Shown in pieces: positions 15,646 to 23,871 of a stretch of 64,000 bases of DNA (position 1 is the first letter of the stretch; each line of letters starts with the position of its first letter). The stretch is taken from positions 1 through 64,000 of the forward strand of contig CAMWQW010000005.1 of NCBI GenBank assembly GCA_947176505.1, read 5' to 3'. The notes under the pieces were generated by a model. It had not been told where the DNA came from. It saw nothing but the letters and a program-made list of their open reading frames with translations, and ran no database searches. A program made the position numbers and the translations under genes. This stretch comes from an uncultured Lachnospiraceae bacterium. GTDB lineage: Bacteria > Bacillota > Clostridia > Lachnospirales > Lachnospiraceae.

Positions 15646-16635
15646 ATGAAGAACAAAATTTTGAGTAGATATTATCTGGTTGCTGTTCTCTGTGTTCTGT
15701 TTTTATCCGGTTATCCGCTTTTTATGGGGATGCGCGTTATCAAGGATATGTTTGTTGACGGAACTGTTTTGAAAGAAAATTATCCAAAGTACATTATTCC
15801 GTATACCCCAATCTGTATTGCTATTTTGGTGGGTGTGCTTATATTGCCGTTATGTATTAGGATGTTCAAGCGGTTCGCATTGCTTGGAGGTTCTGTAGCA
15901 GCCACCGTGGTGTTCTTCATTATCGAAACGCTGTTTGAAAAGAAAGTTGTGGTTACGACAGCGGAAACGGTTACAAAGCTTGAAGACTGGCAAATGTTTA
16001 TGTGCTATACGCCGCCTGATGGATGGGGAGAAACCGTAACTACATATAAAACACAAACAGCAGCCGATATTTTGATGGGTGACTATCACCCCGCTTTTAA
16101 GTTGCATTTTTACATTATTTCTGTCGTACTGATTCTTTCGATACTAAATTGTCTCTATGGATTTGGGCAAGTGATAAAGACCGGAGAGAAACAACGCCTA
16201 AACTCGTTGATTTTGCAGTCGATTTGCTCCTTGGCGTTTCTTGGACTCTGTATTCTTGCTTGCTTTACCGCTTTCTGGCGGGATGGAAGTATTCAGGTGT
16301 CGCCGTTGTCCGCTTCTTTGATGGCAGTATTCTTCATTCTTCTGGGTGTGACTGTCGGTATTTTTACAGGCTCATTTCTTTTGGGTAAGAGCAAATTTGT
16401 TTCAATAAAGATTCCGGCGATTGTATCCTTAATCATGACACTTCTTATGTATGTCGGTGAAATGATTCTGCTGCATGGACACTTATATAGCTTTGGCATA
16501 GGATTCCTATTTGACAGCATACCCGGAATTGTCCTTGCGCCCATCGATGTGCTGGTTATTATCGTGTCGGGCTGTGTGACTGCTTTGGTATGTGTATTGC
16601 TCAATCGAAAGTATGAGAAAGGTATATTTGAGTGA
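15646..16635 (+). CDS. Polytopic membrane protein of unknown function
   Basis: 329 residues with about eight membrane helices. A soluble loop at residues 90-145 carries KVVVTTAETVTKLEDW and MCYTPPDGWGETV and is probably external. No transporter or enzyme motif was recognised. The start follows a GAGGAA-type ribosome binding site. It stands alone; about 110 bases separate it from the FMN-binding gene, and the decayed mobile element begins 35 bases downstream. Confidence 0.7.
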   Translation: MKNKILSRYYLVAVLCVLFLSGYPLFMGMRVIKDMFVDGTVLKENYPKYIIPYTPICIAILVGVLILPLCIRMFKRFALLGGSVAATVVFFIIETLFEKKVVVTTAETVTKLEDWQMFMCYTPPDGWGETVTTYKTQTAADILMGDYHPAFKLHFYIISVVLILSILNCLYGFGQVIKTGEKQRLNSLILQSICSLAFLGLCILACFTAFWRDGSIQVSPLSASLMAVFFILLGVTVGIFTGSFLLGKSKFVSIKIPAIVSLIMTLLMYVGEMILLHGHLYSFGIGFLFDSIPGIVLAPIDVLVIIVSGCVTALVCVLLNRKYEKGIFE

Positions 16636-16670
16636 TACAAATTTAAGAGCACTGCGACAGCCACAAGACG

Positions 16671-16710
16671 TTCAAGGAAAATTCCCTTAAATTAACATTT
16701 CATAAACAAA
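16671..16710 (+). repeat. 40-bp repeat A, candidate attachment site (pairs with 20306-20345)
   Basis: Repeat A and repeat B are both 40 bases. The first 13 bases and the last 21 bases are identical in the two copies; only the 6 bases between differ (CCCTTA here, TTCCAC in B). Conserved arms around a variable 6-base centre resemble tyrosine-recombinase cores with coupling sequences. Confidence 0.65.
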
Positions 16711-17028
16711 TGTTAAACAGGGAAAAGAAAGTGGCTTGAAATCTTGAAAATAGCGATTTTACAAGGGTTTAAGACACTTTTGATTTTGGAGAAAAGTATC
16801 ATAACTTATCGCAGAATGGTGTAGTTTGAAGAAAAATTGGTGTCAAAATGGTGTACAAATCAGACTGATAAAATAACGTATTTGTGCGAAAAAACGATAT
16901 AAAATTATTGTTCGCAGGAAGTGCAATCCATTAAGGAAGAATTATCTGATATAAAGACGGATATACAAATGTTGGTTGCTTTTTTAGCAAAACCATACAA
17001 ACAGAGGAAGCAAATGGAGGATTGAAAA
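16711..17028 (+). other. Mobile-element debris with integrase-tail-like sequence
   Basis: No intact gene. 16835-16855 matches the last codons of the integrase remnant (20252-20272) in 20 of 21 positions. Just before tnpV one frame reads VQSIKEELSDIKTDIQML to a stop at about 17025, a coiled-coil tail of a lost accessory gene. Confidence 0.5.
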
Positions 17029-17241
17029 ATGTACGAAGAAAAATCAATATTTGAACAAATGGGCGGAACTTAAACAGAAATAGATGAAGAAGCTAATGAA
17101 ATGTTGGATAGAATAATACAGCAGTATTTAAAAAGGAATAAGCCGGAAAAGACAGATTCCACAATGGAAATGTGGCAGATTCGGGAGCATGCTAAGATGA
17201 TGGCGGAGGAAGTGGTCTTTCGTGAAATCATCTATGTTTGA
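17029..17241 (+). pseudogene. tnpV: TnpV remnant with nonsense codon and internal deletion
   Basis: The start MYEEKSIFEQMGGT is the usual N-terminus of TnpV, a small protein of clostridial Tn4451-type mobilizable transposons. The next codon is TAA where the family has Tyr. After it the same frame goes on with TEIDEEANEMLDRIIQQYL and ends MWQIREHAKMMAEEVVFREI, the family's C-terminus. About the middle third is deleted. Confidence 0.75.
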
Positions 17242-17355
17242 GCATAAAATTTGCCGTTGTTCTGTGCTTGCATGATTACCAGTGATAATGAAATATAGAC
17301 AAGTGGACGGAATGATTTGAAGGTAGCACGGGGATACGGAGATTATATTGATGAG

Positions 17356-17413
17356 AAAGTATGTCAAAAAGTGATGCTAAATGAAAAAGTGACGTTAAAA
17401 AGTGACATACTTT
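17356..17413. repeat. Iteron-like cluster with inverted repeat
   Basis: AAAAAGTGA occurs three times (17366, 17384, 17397), and AAAGTATGTC (17356-17365) is mirrored by GACATACTTT (17404-17413). The first 19 bases recur exactly at 19071-19089, so copies flank the AlbA_2 gene. It may be a replication-protein or regulator binding region of the mobile element. Confidence 0.6.
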
Positions 17414-17442
17414 TTCAAAATATTGATGTAAAGAAATAGAAT

Positions 17443-17491
17443 TCCATTGATATTCGCGGATAAATTAGGTACAATTTCAAATATCAATGGA
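17443..17491 (+). promoter_or_regulatory. Promoter overlapped by 12-bp inverted repeat
   Basis: TCCATTGATATT (17443-17454) and AATATCAATGGA (17480-17491) are perfect inverted repeats. They overlap -35 TTGATA (17448-17453) and lie next to -10 TACAAT (17470-17475), spacer 16. A dimeric regulator bound here should control the gene at 17507, possibly its own product. Confidence 0.75.
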
Positions 17492-17506
17492 TAGAAGGTG
17501 ACGATA

Positions 17507-18898
17507 TTGGCATTAGTAAATATTGGTTCTGAAACAGAGCAAATTGAATATAAAAAGAGTATTGGTGAGTTAAAGGAAGCAATGTTTTCTATTGTTGCTA
17601 TTTTGAATAAGCACCAGAAGGGTGAGTTGTATTTTGGTGTGAAAAATAATGGAACTGTAATCGGGCAGGAAATTAATGATGAATCTTTGCGAAAAGTAAG
17701 TCAGGCAATCGGAAATCATATTAAACCCACCATTTATCCAGAGATAAAAATACAGCAATTTGGTGATAGAGAGGCTATCTTAGTACGCTTTGAGGGCAGC
17801 AGATGCCCATATCTTGCTTATAATGTTCCAAGAATAAGAGTAGCAGACGAAGATCTTGTTATGGATCAGGATACTTATGATGCTATGATTCGCAAACGTG
17901 ATAATGTTGATTATTCATGGGAGAAGAGAGTATCTAAGTACATAATTGGTGACGTGAAAGAAGATGCTTTTTTGGAGTATCTGAGTAAGGCAAAAGAAGC
18001 CGGACGAATTGATTTTGAAGACACTGATGTGAAAACTGTTTTGGATAAATTGGAACTGATAGAGGGAAACTATCTTTTAAATGCGGGTGCTGCTCTTTTC
18101 TGTGATTGTGGTATTGTCAATGAATTGCAGATTGCGAAATTTGCGTCTGATGAGCGTCTGACATTTACAGACATACGCAGATACAGCGGTTCTGTTATGG
18201 AATTAAAGAAAAAAGCGGAGCAATATATTATTGATGCTATGGATTGGCGTGTCGAGTTTGGAAATTTAACCAGAAGAGAAATACCGGAAATTCCATTAGA
18301 TGCAATCAGGGAGGCGATTACAAATTCTTTTGGTCATAGAATGTTCGACAGTGGTCAGAGCAATGAAATTACTATTTTTAAAAATAGGATTGAGATATAT
18401 AATCCGGGTGCTTTTCCAGCAAATAAAACACCGGAAAGTTATGTGTCGGGAAATCAAAGACCCATTCGTAGAAATCCATTGATTGCCCGTACATTATATT
18501 ATTCTAAAGATATGGAAAGCTTTGCAACCGGATTAAAGCGTATTAAGGATACTTGTGATAAAGCAGGATGCAGGGTGGAGTTTGAAACACCAGATGATGG
18601 TTTTGTTGTTGTATTTTATCGGCATGGTACTCAAAAATTGAGCGGTACCGCTCAAAAAACCGCTCAAAAAGAAGAAAAGACCGCTCAAAAAATCACTCAA
18701 AAAGAAGAAAGAATCAATGCGCTACTTGAATATTGCAAAGAACCGAAAGACAGGGATGAAATGATGAAGTTTCTTGGTATAAAGCACAGAACCACATTCC
18801 GAAGCGATTATCTGAATCCATTATTGGATGAGGGAAAAATTGCAATGACAATACCTGATAAGCCGCGAAGCAAGAATCAAAAATTTTATTCGGTTTAA
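17507..18898 (+). CDS. AlbA_2/Schlafen-like DNA-binding protein with ATP-binding-like domain
   Basis: 463 residues from a TTG at 17507, correctly spaced from AGAAGGTG; a GTG at 17498 falls in that site. Residues 5-115 are an AlbA_2 domain (ETEQIEYKKS, AILNKHQKGELYFGVKNNG). Residues about 260-365 resemble the GHKL-like half of COG2865 proteins (AIREAITNSFGHRMF, RIEIYNPGAFP). Near 375-400 is a TAQK repeat linker, then a C-terminal winged helix. Such proteins act as transcription regulators or defence factors. It lies between copies of a 19-bp repeat inside a decayed element. Confidence 0.85.
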   Translation: MALVNIGSETEQIEYKKSIGELKEAMFSIVAILNKHQKGELYFGVKNNGTVIGQEINDESLRKVSQAIGNHIKPTIYPEIKIQQFGDREAILVRFEGSRCPYLAYNVPRIRVADEDLVMDQDTYDAMIRKRDNVDYSWEKRVSKYIIGDVKEDAFLEYLSKAKEAGRIDFEDTDVKTVLDKLELIEGNYLLNAGAALFCDCGIVNELQIAKFASDERLTFTDIRRYSGSVMELKKKAEQYIIDAMDWRVEFGNLTRREIPEIPLDAIREAITNSFGHRMFDSGQSNEITIFKNRIEIYNPGAFPANKTPESYVSGNQRPIRRNPLIARTLYYSKDMESFATGLKRIKDTCDKAGCRVEFETPDDGFVVVFYRHGTQKLSGTAQKTAQKEEKTAQKITQKEERINALLEYCKEPKDRDEMMKFLGIKHRTTFRSDYLNPLLDEGKIAMTIPDKPRSKNQKFYSV

Positions 18899-19070
18899 CT
18901 CTCATGAAATATTGGGTTTGGCATTGGTGGATTCTGCAATGAATTTTAGGCAGTATTTCTTTCTCTAATGCCCTTAGATTATCCATGCTTATTTTCTTAA
19001 AACTCTAAATACTGTTATGTTTGAAAACATTGAATGTTTCGGTGGGGATGTTTTTAAATTGTCTGCTGAA

Positions 19071-19091
19071 AAAGTATGTCAAAAAGTGACG
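19071..19091 (+). repeat. Second copy of 19-bp repeat (pairs with 17356-17374)
   Basis: The first 19 bases are identical to 17356-17374 and lie just before the hairpin cluster. Confidence 0.8.
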
Positions 19092-19113
19092 TCATTTATA
19101 TAAAAAGGGGTTT

Positions 19114-19187
19114 CAGGGGACTTTTCCCCTGTCCAGAGGCACTTGTATTACAAAGTGCGTATCTGACCAAATTCCCGTAGGGAATTT
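19114..19187. other. Three consecutive hairpins; candidate oriT or replication origin relic
   Basis: CAGGGGA-CTTT-TCCCCTG (19114-19131), GCACTT-N8-AAGTGC (19139-19158) and AAATTCCC-GTA-GGGAATTT (19169-19187) follow each other. The middle hairpin ends in AAGTGCG, resembling the AAGTGCG element beside the dyad in MobQ-type oriT sites. No relaxase gene is present, so this would be an orphan site. Confidence 0.4.
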
Positions 19188-19239
19188 GAGCGCTTGGAGA
19201 CTTTAGAAATCGGAGAGAAGTATGTCTCTTTTGATCTGT

Positions 19240-19734
19240 TTATAACTGCAATTCATTTTTAACGATTTTCTCCATAAAATCCGTAAACGAAGATGCAACA
19301 GCCTCGCATTCTGCAAATTCCGGTTCGGCTCCATGTATAACGGAACCATCTTTTATAGAGATAGCGTAATAAGAATAGCCCCCTTTCACTGACATAACGA
19401 TGGGTAGATGATTATCCCAAAATTTCTTTATTTCATTTTCCCACTCGGTATCACCTTTAGCACTTTCAAGACTGATTAATTCCCATTCATTCCACTGAAA
19501 CGCTCCGATCTCCTGCATATTAAAATCTTCTGAACATAAGAACCACATTGTTTCGTCAGCGCTTATCATCTGCTTAATGTTTTTGGCAAATTCTAACCAT
19601 TGTTTGGGAATATTTGTATATCTGCTTGTTATTGCTTCTGGAAGAGAAACGTTTTGCATTTCATTTACTTCAATATTCCAACCGTGTTCTTTCATGTAAG
19701 CCATAAAAGTATTTATCAATTTTTTTACCTCCAT
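19240..19734 (-). CDS. SMI1/KNR4 (SUKH)-family protein, putative immunity protein
   Basis: 164 residues. The pattern IPKQWLEFAKNIKQ at residues 42-55, WFLCSEDFN, WNEWELISLESA, then FWDNHLPIVMSVKGGYSYYA and FTDFMEKIVKN at the end is typical of SUKH proteins, which neutralise nuclease and other polymorphic toxins in the cytoplasm. No toxin gene is adjacent, so it is an orphan, possibly carried by the decayed element. A purine-rich GAGG sequence precedes the start. Confidence 0.75.
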   Translation of the reverse strand: MEVKKLINTFMAYMKEHGWNIEVNEMQNVSLPEAITSRYTNIPKQWLEFAKNIKQMISADETMWFLCSEDFNMQEIGAFQWNEWELISLESAKGDTEWENEIKKFWDNHLPIVMSVKGGYSYYAISIKDGSVIHGAEPEFAECEAVASSFTDFMEKIVKNELQL

Positions 19735-19877
19735 AGTATTTTGAACTCGCTAATTTTACACAAAGTTATTTTATCATAAATAATCCTTCGTGTCATTTAT
19801 TGGTAAAAATATAAGAAAAGGACACTTAGAATATGCCCTTTCCAGATATACGCTTTTAAATTTTTTTATTTCTGACA

Positions 19878-20273
19878 TGATGGAAAGAAAATCAATGAAT
19901 TTCACGAGCCAAAGACAGAAAAGCCCCAGAGGGATTTGAAGACTTGGTATTTGTTACTACAAGGAATGCTCCTGTCAGTCAGAATGATACGGATCTGGTT
20001 ATGAAGGTTATTTCAGACCGGATAGCCAAAGAACACGAAAAATTTAAACCATTAACGCTGCACACGCTTAGACATACATTTGCAACAAGATGCATTGAGC
20101 GTGGCATGAACCCTAAAACGGTGCAGGTTATCTTAGGACATTCGAGTGTCAATATCACAATGAATCTGTACTGCCATGTGACGGAAGACACGCTCATATC
20201 TGAAATGAGTAAATTTGAAGCAGACGAATCTGAAAAAGGTGTCAATCGTCGAATTGGTGTCAAAGTGGTGTAA
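19878..20273 (+). pseudogene. Tyrosine integrase, truncated and frameshifted
   Basis: A first fragment, DGKKINEFHEPKTEK, is the beta-sheet segment before the active site. The frame then shifts (about 19915-19925) to PEGFEDLVFVTTRNAP and the catalytic end: HTLRHTFATR (H-x-x-R), LGHSS and MNLYCHV with the nucleophilic Tyr. The protein ends RRIGVKVV. The N-terminal arm- and core-binding domains are missing, so it should be inactive. The stop is 32 bases before the 40-bp repeat B, the usual place of int next to an element end. Confidence 0.8.
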
Positions 20274-20305
20274 TTTCTAAAAATCAACTCAATAAATCTT
20301 TATTT

Positions 20306-20345
20306 TTCAAGGAAAATTTTCCACAATTAACATTTCATAAACAAA
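20306..20345 (+). repeat. 40-bp repeat B, candidate attachment site (pairs with 16671-16710)
   Basis: Arms of 13 and 21 bases are identical to repeat A; the central 6 bases are TTCCAC. It lies directly after the integrase remnant and would be the right end of the element. Confidence 0.65.
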
Positions 20346-20418
20346 AATCAAATATTTCAACAACAATCTATCTCTATCCTGTATCTATAACAAAAATAGA
20401 GAAAGGAAGAGTTTAAAC

Positions 20419-20688
20419 ATGGCAAAATCAAAACTAGTGAAGGCAAATAAAAAAATTGCAGAAGGAGTAGTGGAAGGCTACAAGAAAATTGAGGAAGGAG
20501 CAGTGGGAGGTTTCGGTAGGATTGCCGATAAGTTCGTAGATAATTTTCTGACGAAAGATGGCGAATCCGTAGAAGAGGCAAAAGTGCGACTGGCAGAAGA
20601 GCAGAAAGAAAGAGAAGTAAAAAGTGAAGCAGAGCGTGAGGAACGTGAGCAGAAGCAGAAAGCAAGAAAGGTAGGGCTTGATTCATGA
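20419..20688 (+). CDS. Small charged helical protein
   Basis: 89 residues, ribosome binding site AAAGGAAGAG before the start. The N-terminal 50 residues have an amphipathic repeat (KANKKIAEGVVEGYKKIEEG, AVGGFGRIADKFVDNFL), and the remainder is a Glu/Lys/Arg-rich coiled coil. No signal or membrane segment. The gene overlaps the next by four bases (ATGA), so both are translated together. I recall similar proteins in Lachnospiraceae without known function. Confidence 0.75.
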   Translation: MAKSKLVKANKKIAEGVVEGYKKIEEGAVGGFGRIADKFVDNFLTKDGESVEEAKVRLAEEQKEREVKSEAEREEREQKQKARKVGLDS

Positions 20689-21053
20689 AAAAGAGTACGT
20701 TTGTTGCAATGATTTTGGGAACTATCGGAGGAATTTTGTTCGCGTTGGGAATGTGCATGACAATGATACCGGAGTGGAATGCATTCCGACCGGGAGTCAT
20801 TATGGGAGTGAGTGGTGCGGTTGTACTGCTGATTATGGTAATGGTATGGCGTAAGATGGAAAATAAAGCGCCAATCAAACTGTCAGGTAAAACAATCGGC
20901 GCAACACTGATTGGTATTGCCGGAGCGCTGCTGTTAGGTGTTGGCATGTGTATGACGATGGTGTGGAGTCATATGATTATGGGTATCATTATCGGAATTG
21001 TGGGAATCGTAGTGTTTCTTTGCCTGATTCCGTTTATAAAAGGGTTAAAGTAG
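20685..21053 (+). CDS. Four-helix membrane protein with internal duplication
   Basis: 122 residues and about four membrane helices arranged as two related halves: GGILFALGMCMTMIPEW in the first and GALLLGVGMCMTMVWSH in the second, each followed by a Gly-rich helix. The GMCMTM motif is conserved in both halves. The function is unknown. It is translationally coupled to the charged protein upstream, which may be its cytoplasmic partner. Confidence 0.75.
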   Translation: MKKSTFVAMILGTIGGILFALGMCMTMIPEWNAFRPGVIMGVSGAVVLLIMVMVWRKMENKAPIKLSGKTIGATLIGIAGALLLGVGMCMTMVWSHMIMGIIIGIVGIVVFLCLIPFIKGLK

Positions 21054-21189
21054 AAGCGACGCTTGTTCACAATTTGGACACAAATCGCAAACAAAATACA
21101 AACAAAATTATGATACAGTGACTATATTTAAGGCGTAAAGTGGATAGATATCTTATTGTATTCGTCGTTATATATTAAGGAGATGTCCG

Positions 21190-22128
21190 ATGGATTTAGA
21201 GAATACGAAGGAAGGATTTATACGAAAAAGCATGAAAATAGTCAGGAGAGTTTTCTTTCTGCCGCCTATTCCTACCCTGTTGATTTCGATTCCGTCCTAT
21301 GCACTTGTCATCTATGCGCTTACAGAGAAAAACGCAGAACCGGCAATTGCCTATGCTTCGTATTTGCTGTCTGCCTATGCATTAATTATTACAATCACTG
21401 GGACTGTGGGCATACTTCGTTTTGCTCAGCGGGGAATAGCAGAACATCCGCTCGTAAGAAGAATGCTGGATATTCCGCTGGTAGAAAGGTATCTGAGAGA
21501 AGACACATTCCGGGCAGAGACTGCTCTGTATCAGGGCTTTTTGATTAATCTTCTATATGTGGGAATAAAAATGTTTGCGGGAGTTCTTTACAAATCTGTG
21601 TGGTTTATAACGTTGGCATTTTATTATATCCTTCTGGCTGTCATGCGTGCCTCACTGTTGCATTATGTGAGGAATGTCAAGAAAGATAAAGCTTCTGAAT
21701 GGCGTAGATACCGCTTATGCGGGATGCTCCTGATGTTTATGAATGTTGCGCTGGCAGGCATTATCGTCCTTGTAGTACATCAGAACAGCGGATTTGAATA
21801 TCCCGGAATGCTAATATATGTTATGGCGATGTACGCATTTTATGCGACAATTACAGCAGTCAGAAATGTGGTAAAATTCAGTAGATACGGAAGCCCGGTT
21901 CTGCCCGCGGCGAAAGTGATTAATCTGACGGCGGCATTGGTATCTATGCTATCATTAGAAACTGCTATGTTGTCGCGGTTCGGAGCTGCCGATGATCCTA
22001 TTTTCCGGCAGATTATGACTGCTTCTACGGGGGCAGGCATTAGCATGATTGTACTTGGGATGGCAGTCTTTATGATTGTGCGGTCTACAAAACAGTTGAA
22101 ACGGATAAAGCAGGAAAAGGAGATGTGA
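21190..22128 (+). CDS. Polytopic membrane protein upstream of two-component genes
   Basis: 312 residues with about eight membrane helices and short loops; a basic tail (KQLKRIKQEKEM) lies in the cytoplasm. No conserved catalytic motif was recognised. A purine-rich AAGGAGATG precedes the start. The response regulator begins three bases after its stop, so it belongs to the same operon and may be the sensor's accessory or target membrane protein. Confidence 0.75.
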   Translation: MDLENTKEGFIRKSMKIVRRVFFLPPIPTLLISIPSYALVIYALTEKNAEPAIAYASYLLSAYALIITITGTVGILRFAQRGIAEHPLVRRMLDIPLVERYLREDTFRAETALYQGFLINLLYVGIKMFAGVLYKSVWFITLAFYYILLAVMRASLLHYVRNVKKDKASEWRRYRLCGMLLMFMNVALAGIIVLVVHQNSGFEYPGMLIYVMAMYAFYATITAVRNVVKFSRYGSPVLPAAKVINLTAALVSMLSLETAMLSRFGAADDPIFRQIMTASTGAGISMIVLGMAVFMIVRSTKQLKRIKQEKEM

Positions 22129-22131
22129 CGC

Positions 22132-22803
22132 ATGATAAATATTCTTGTAGTGGAAGACGATATAAAGTTGAACCAAATCGTTTGCACTTACTTAAATGAC
22201 AGCGGATTTCATGCGAAAGGGTGTCTGAATGCAAAAGATGCCTATGACGAGATGTATAATAATCTCTATGAGCTGATTATTTCTGATATTATGATGCCGG
22301 AGATTGATGGATTCGAGTTTGCACGGTCGGTCAGACAGGTAAACAAAACGATTCCGATTCTGTTCATGTCAGCGAAAGATGACCTGCTCTCGAAACAGAA
22401 GGGATTCAAGCTTGGAATTGATGACTACATGGTAAAGCCCATTGAACTGGATGAACTTCTGCTGCGGGTTAAGGCGATTCTGCGCAGGGTGAATATTGAA
22501 ATGGAGAGGAAAATAACCGTTGGGAATCTGGTGCTGGACGCAGACGGCATGAGTGCGGAAATTGACGGGGAGGAAGTAAGTCTTACCACAAGGGAATTTA
22601 ATATTATTTACAAGCTATTGTCATATCCGAAAAAGACATTTTCAAGGGCGCAGCTCATGGACGAATTCTGGGGTGTAGAAAGCGATACGAGCCTGCGGGC
22701 AGTGGATGTGTATGTGACAAAATTACGGGATAAACTCTCAGCCTGTGACGGATTTCAGATTGTGACGGTGAGGGGATTAGGATATAAGGCGGTGTTGCAA
22801 TGA
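22132..22803 (+). CDS. OmpR/PhoB-family response regulator
   Basis: 223 residues. Receiver domain with acidic pocket (VVEDD), phospho-acceptor D52 (ISDIMMPEIDG) and K102 (MVKPIELDELL), followed by a winged-helix DNA-binding domain (LTTREFNIIYKLL, VDVYVTKLRDKL, VRGLGYKAVL). The histidine kinase gene overlaps its end by four bases. It probably regulates this five-gene cluster or envelope genes; the stimulus is unknown. Confidence 0.95.
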   Translation: MINILVVEDDIKLNQIVCTYLNDSGFHAKGCLNAKDAYDEMYNNLYELIISDIMMPEIDGFEFARSVRQVNKTIPILFMSAKDDLLSKQKGFKLGIDDYMVKPIELDELLLRVKAILRRVNIEMERKITVGNLVLDADGMSAEIDGEEVSLTTREFNIIYKLLSYPKKTFSRAQLMDEFWGVESDTSLRAVDVYVTKLRDKLSACDGFQIVTVRGLGYKAVLQ

Positions 22804-23867
22804 AGGTTAAAGAAAATTTATTTCCGCCGTCCCTATTTGCTATTTATTTAGGTATATTGCTCTTAATGTCCGGAATCCATACCGGACTGATTGTATTTAT
22901 GGATACTGTCCACTGGAATGAACTGGCGCAGACAATCCTTCCTATGGTTTATTGGGGAATAGTGGCGATGGGGCTTACCTTGTTTACGAGACAGAAAATG
23001 CGGAGTACCTATGAAGAACCTCTGCATAAAATGGCGGAAGCAACAAGGAAAGTATCGGAAGGAGATTTTTCCGTATATGTTCCGACCATACATGCAGCGG
23101 ATAAGTTGGATTATCTGGATGTCATGATTATGGATTTCAATAAAATGGTAGAGGAGCTGGGCAGCATCGAGACATTGAAAACAGATTTTGTTTCCAATGT
23201 GTCCCATGAGATGAAGACGCCCATTGCTATTATCAAAAACTATGCACAGCTTCTGCAGGCAGGGCAGCCGTCCGATCAGCAGAGGAAGGAATATGCAAAA
23301 GGGATTGAAGAGGCGGCTTCAAGGCTCTCTTCCCTGATCAGCAACATTCTGAAACTGAATAAGCTGGAGCACCAGAGAATCATACCGGAGATAGAGGCTT
23401 ATGATGTGTGCAGACAGTTGTGTGAGAGTGTGTTCTTGTTCGAGGATGCAATGGAGGAAAAAGAGATTGAGCTGGAGGCAGATATGGAAGATGCGGCGAT
23501 GATAGAAGCGGATCCAAGCTTGATGGAGCTGGTCTGGAATAATCTGATTTCCAACGCGGTGAAGTTTACGGAACGGGAAGGCAGTATTGTCATCCGGCAG
23601 ACATCGGACGAAAACAACGTTATGGTATCAGTATCGGATACCGGATGCGGTATTGCGAAAGAGAATATAAACCATATTTTTGATAAATTTTATCAGGGAG
23701 ATACCTCCCATGCCACGGAAGGAAACGGACTTGGACTTGCGCTGGTAAAGAGGGTGTTGGAGCTGATGGGTGGGGAAATTCTGGTCACCAGCGAAGAAGG
23801 AAAGGGAAGTACTTTTCTTGTGACGCTGCCTGTGGCAGGGCATAGTCTTGGAACAGGAGGAAAGTAA
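22800..23867 (+). CDS. Sensor histidine kinase
   Basis: 355 residues. Two transmembrane helices (about 10-33 and 45-63) with only a very short external loop, so it probably senses within the membrane or through a partner. HAMP about 64-118. The phospho-accepting His136 is in VSHEMKTPIAII; the ATP lid motifs are WNNLISNAVKFTE, DTGCGIAKENI and GNGLGLALVKRVLELMGG. Coupled to the response regulator upstream. Short-loop kinases of this kind are often linked to peptide-antibiotic sensing. Confidence 0.95.
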   Translation: MKVKENLFPPSLFAIYLGILLLMSGIHTGLIVFMDTVHWNELAQTILPMVYWGIVAMGLTLFTRQKMRSTYEEPLHKMAEATRKVSEGDFSVYVPTIHAADKLDYLDVMIMDFNKMVEELGSIETLKTDFVSNVSHEMKTPIAIIKNYAQLLQAGQPSDQQRKEYAKGIEEAASRLSSLISNILKLNKLEHQRIIPEIEAYDVCRQLCESVFLFEDAMEEKEIELEADMEDAAMIEADPSLMELVWNNLISNAVKFTEREGSIVIRQTSDENNVMVSVSDTGCGIAKENINHIFDKFYQGDTSHATEGNGLGLALVKRVLELMGGEILVTSEEGKGSTFLVTLPVAGHSLGTGGK

Positions 23868-23871
23868 TGGA

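Noticed and set aside
21156-21548. 130-codon frame overlapping the membrane gene at 21190
   Set aside because: Shadow of the membrane protein gene in another frame; Cys-rich composition unlike real proteins here.
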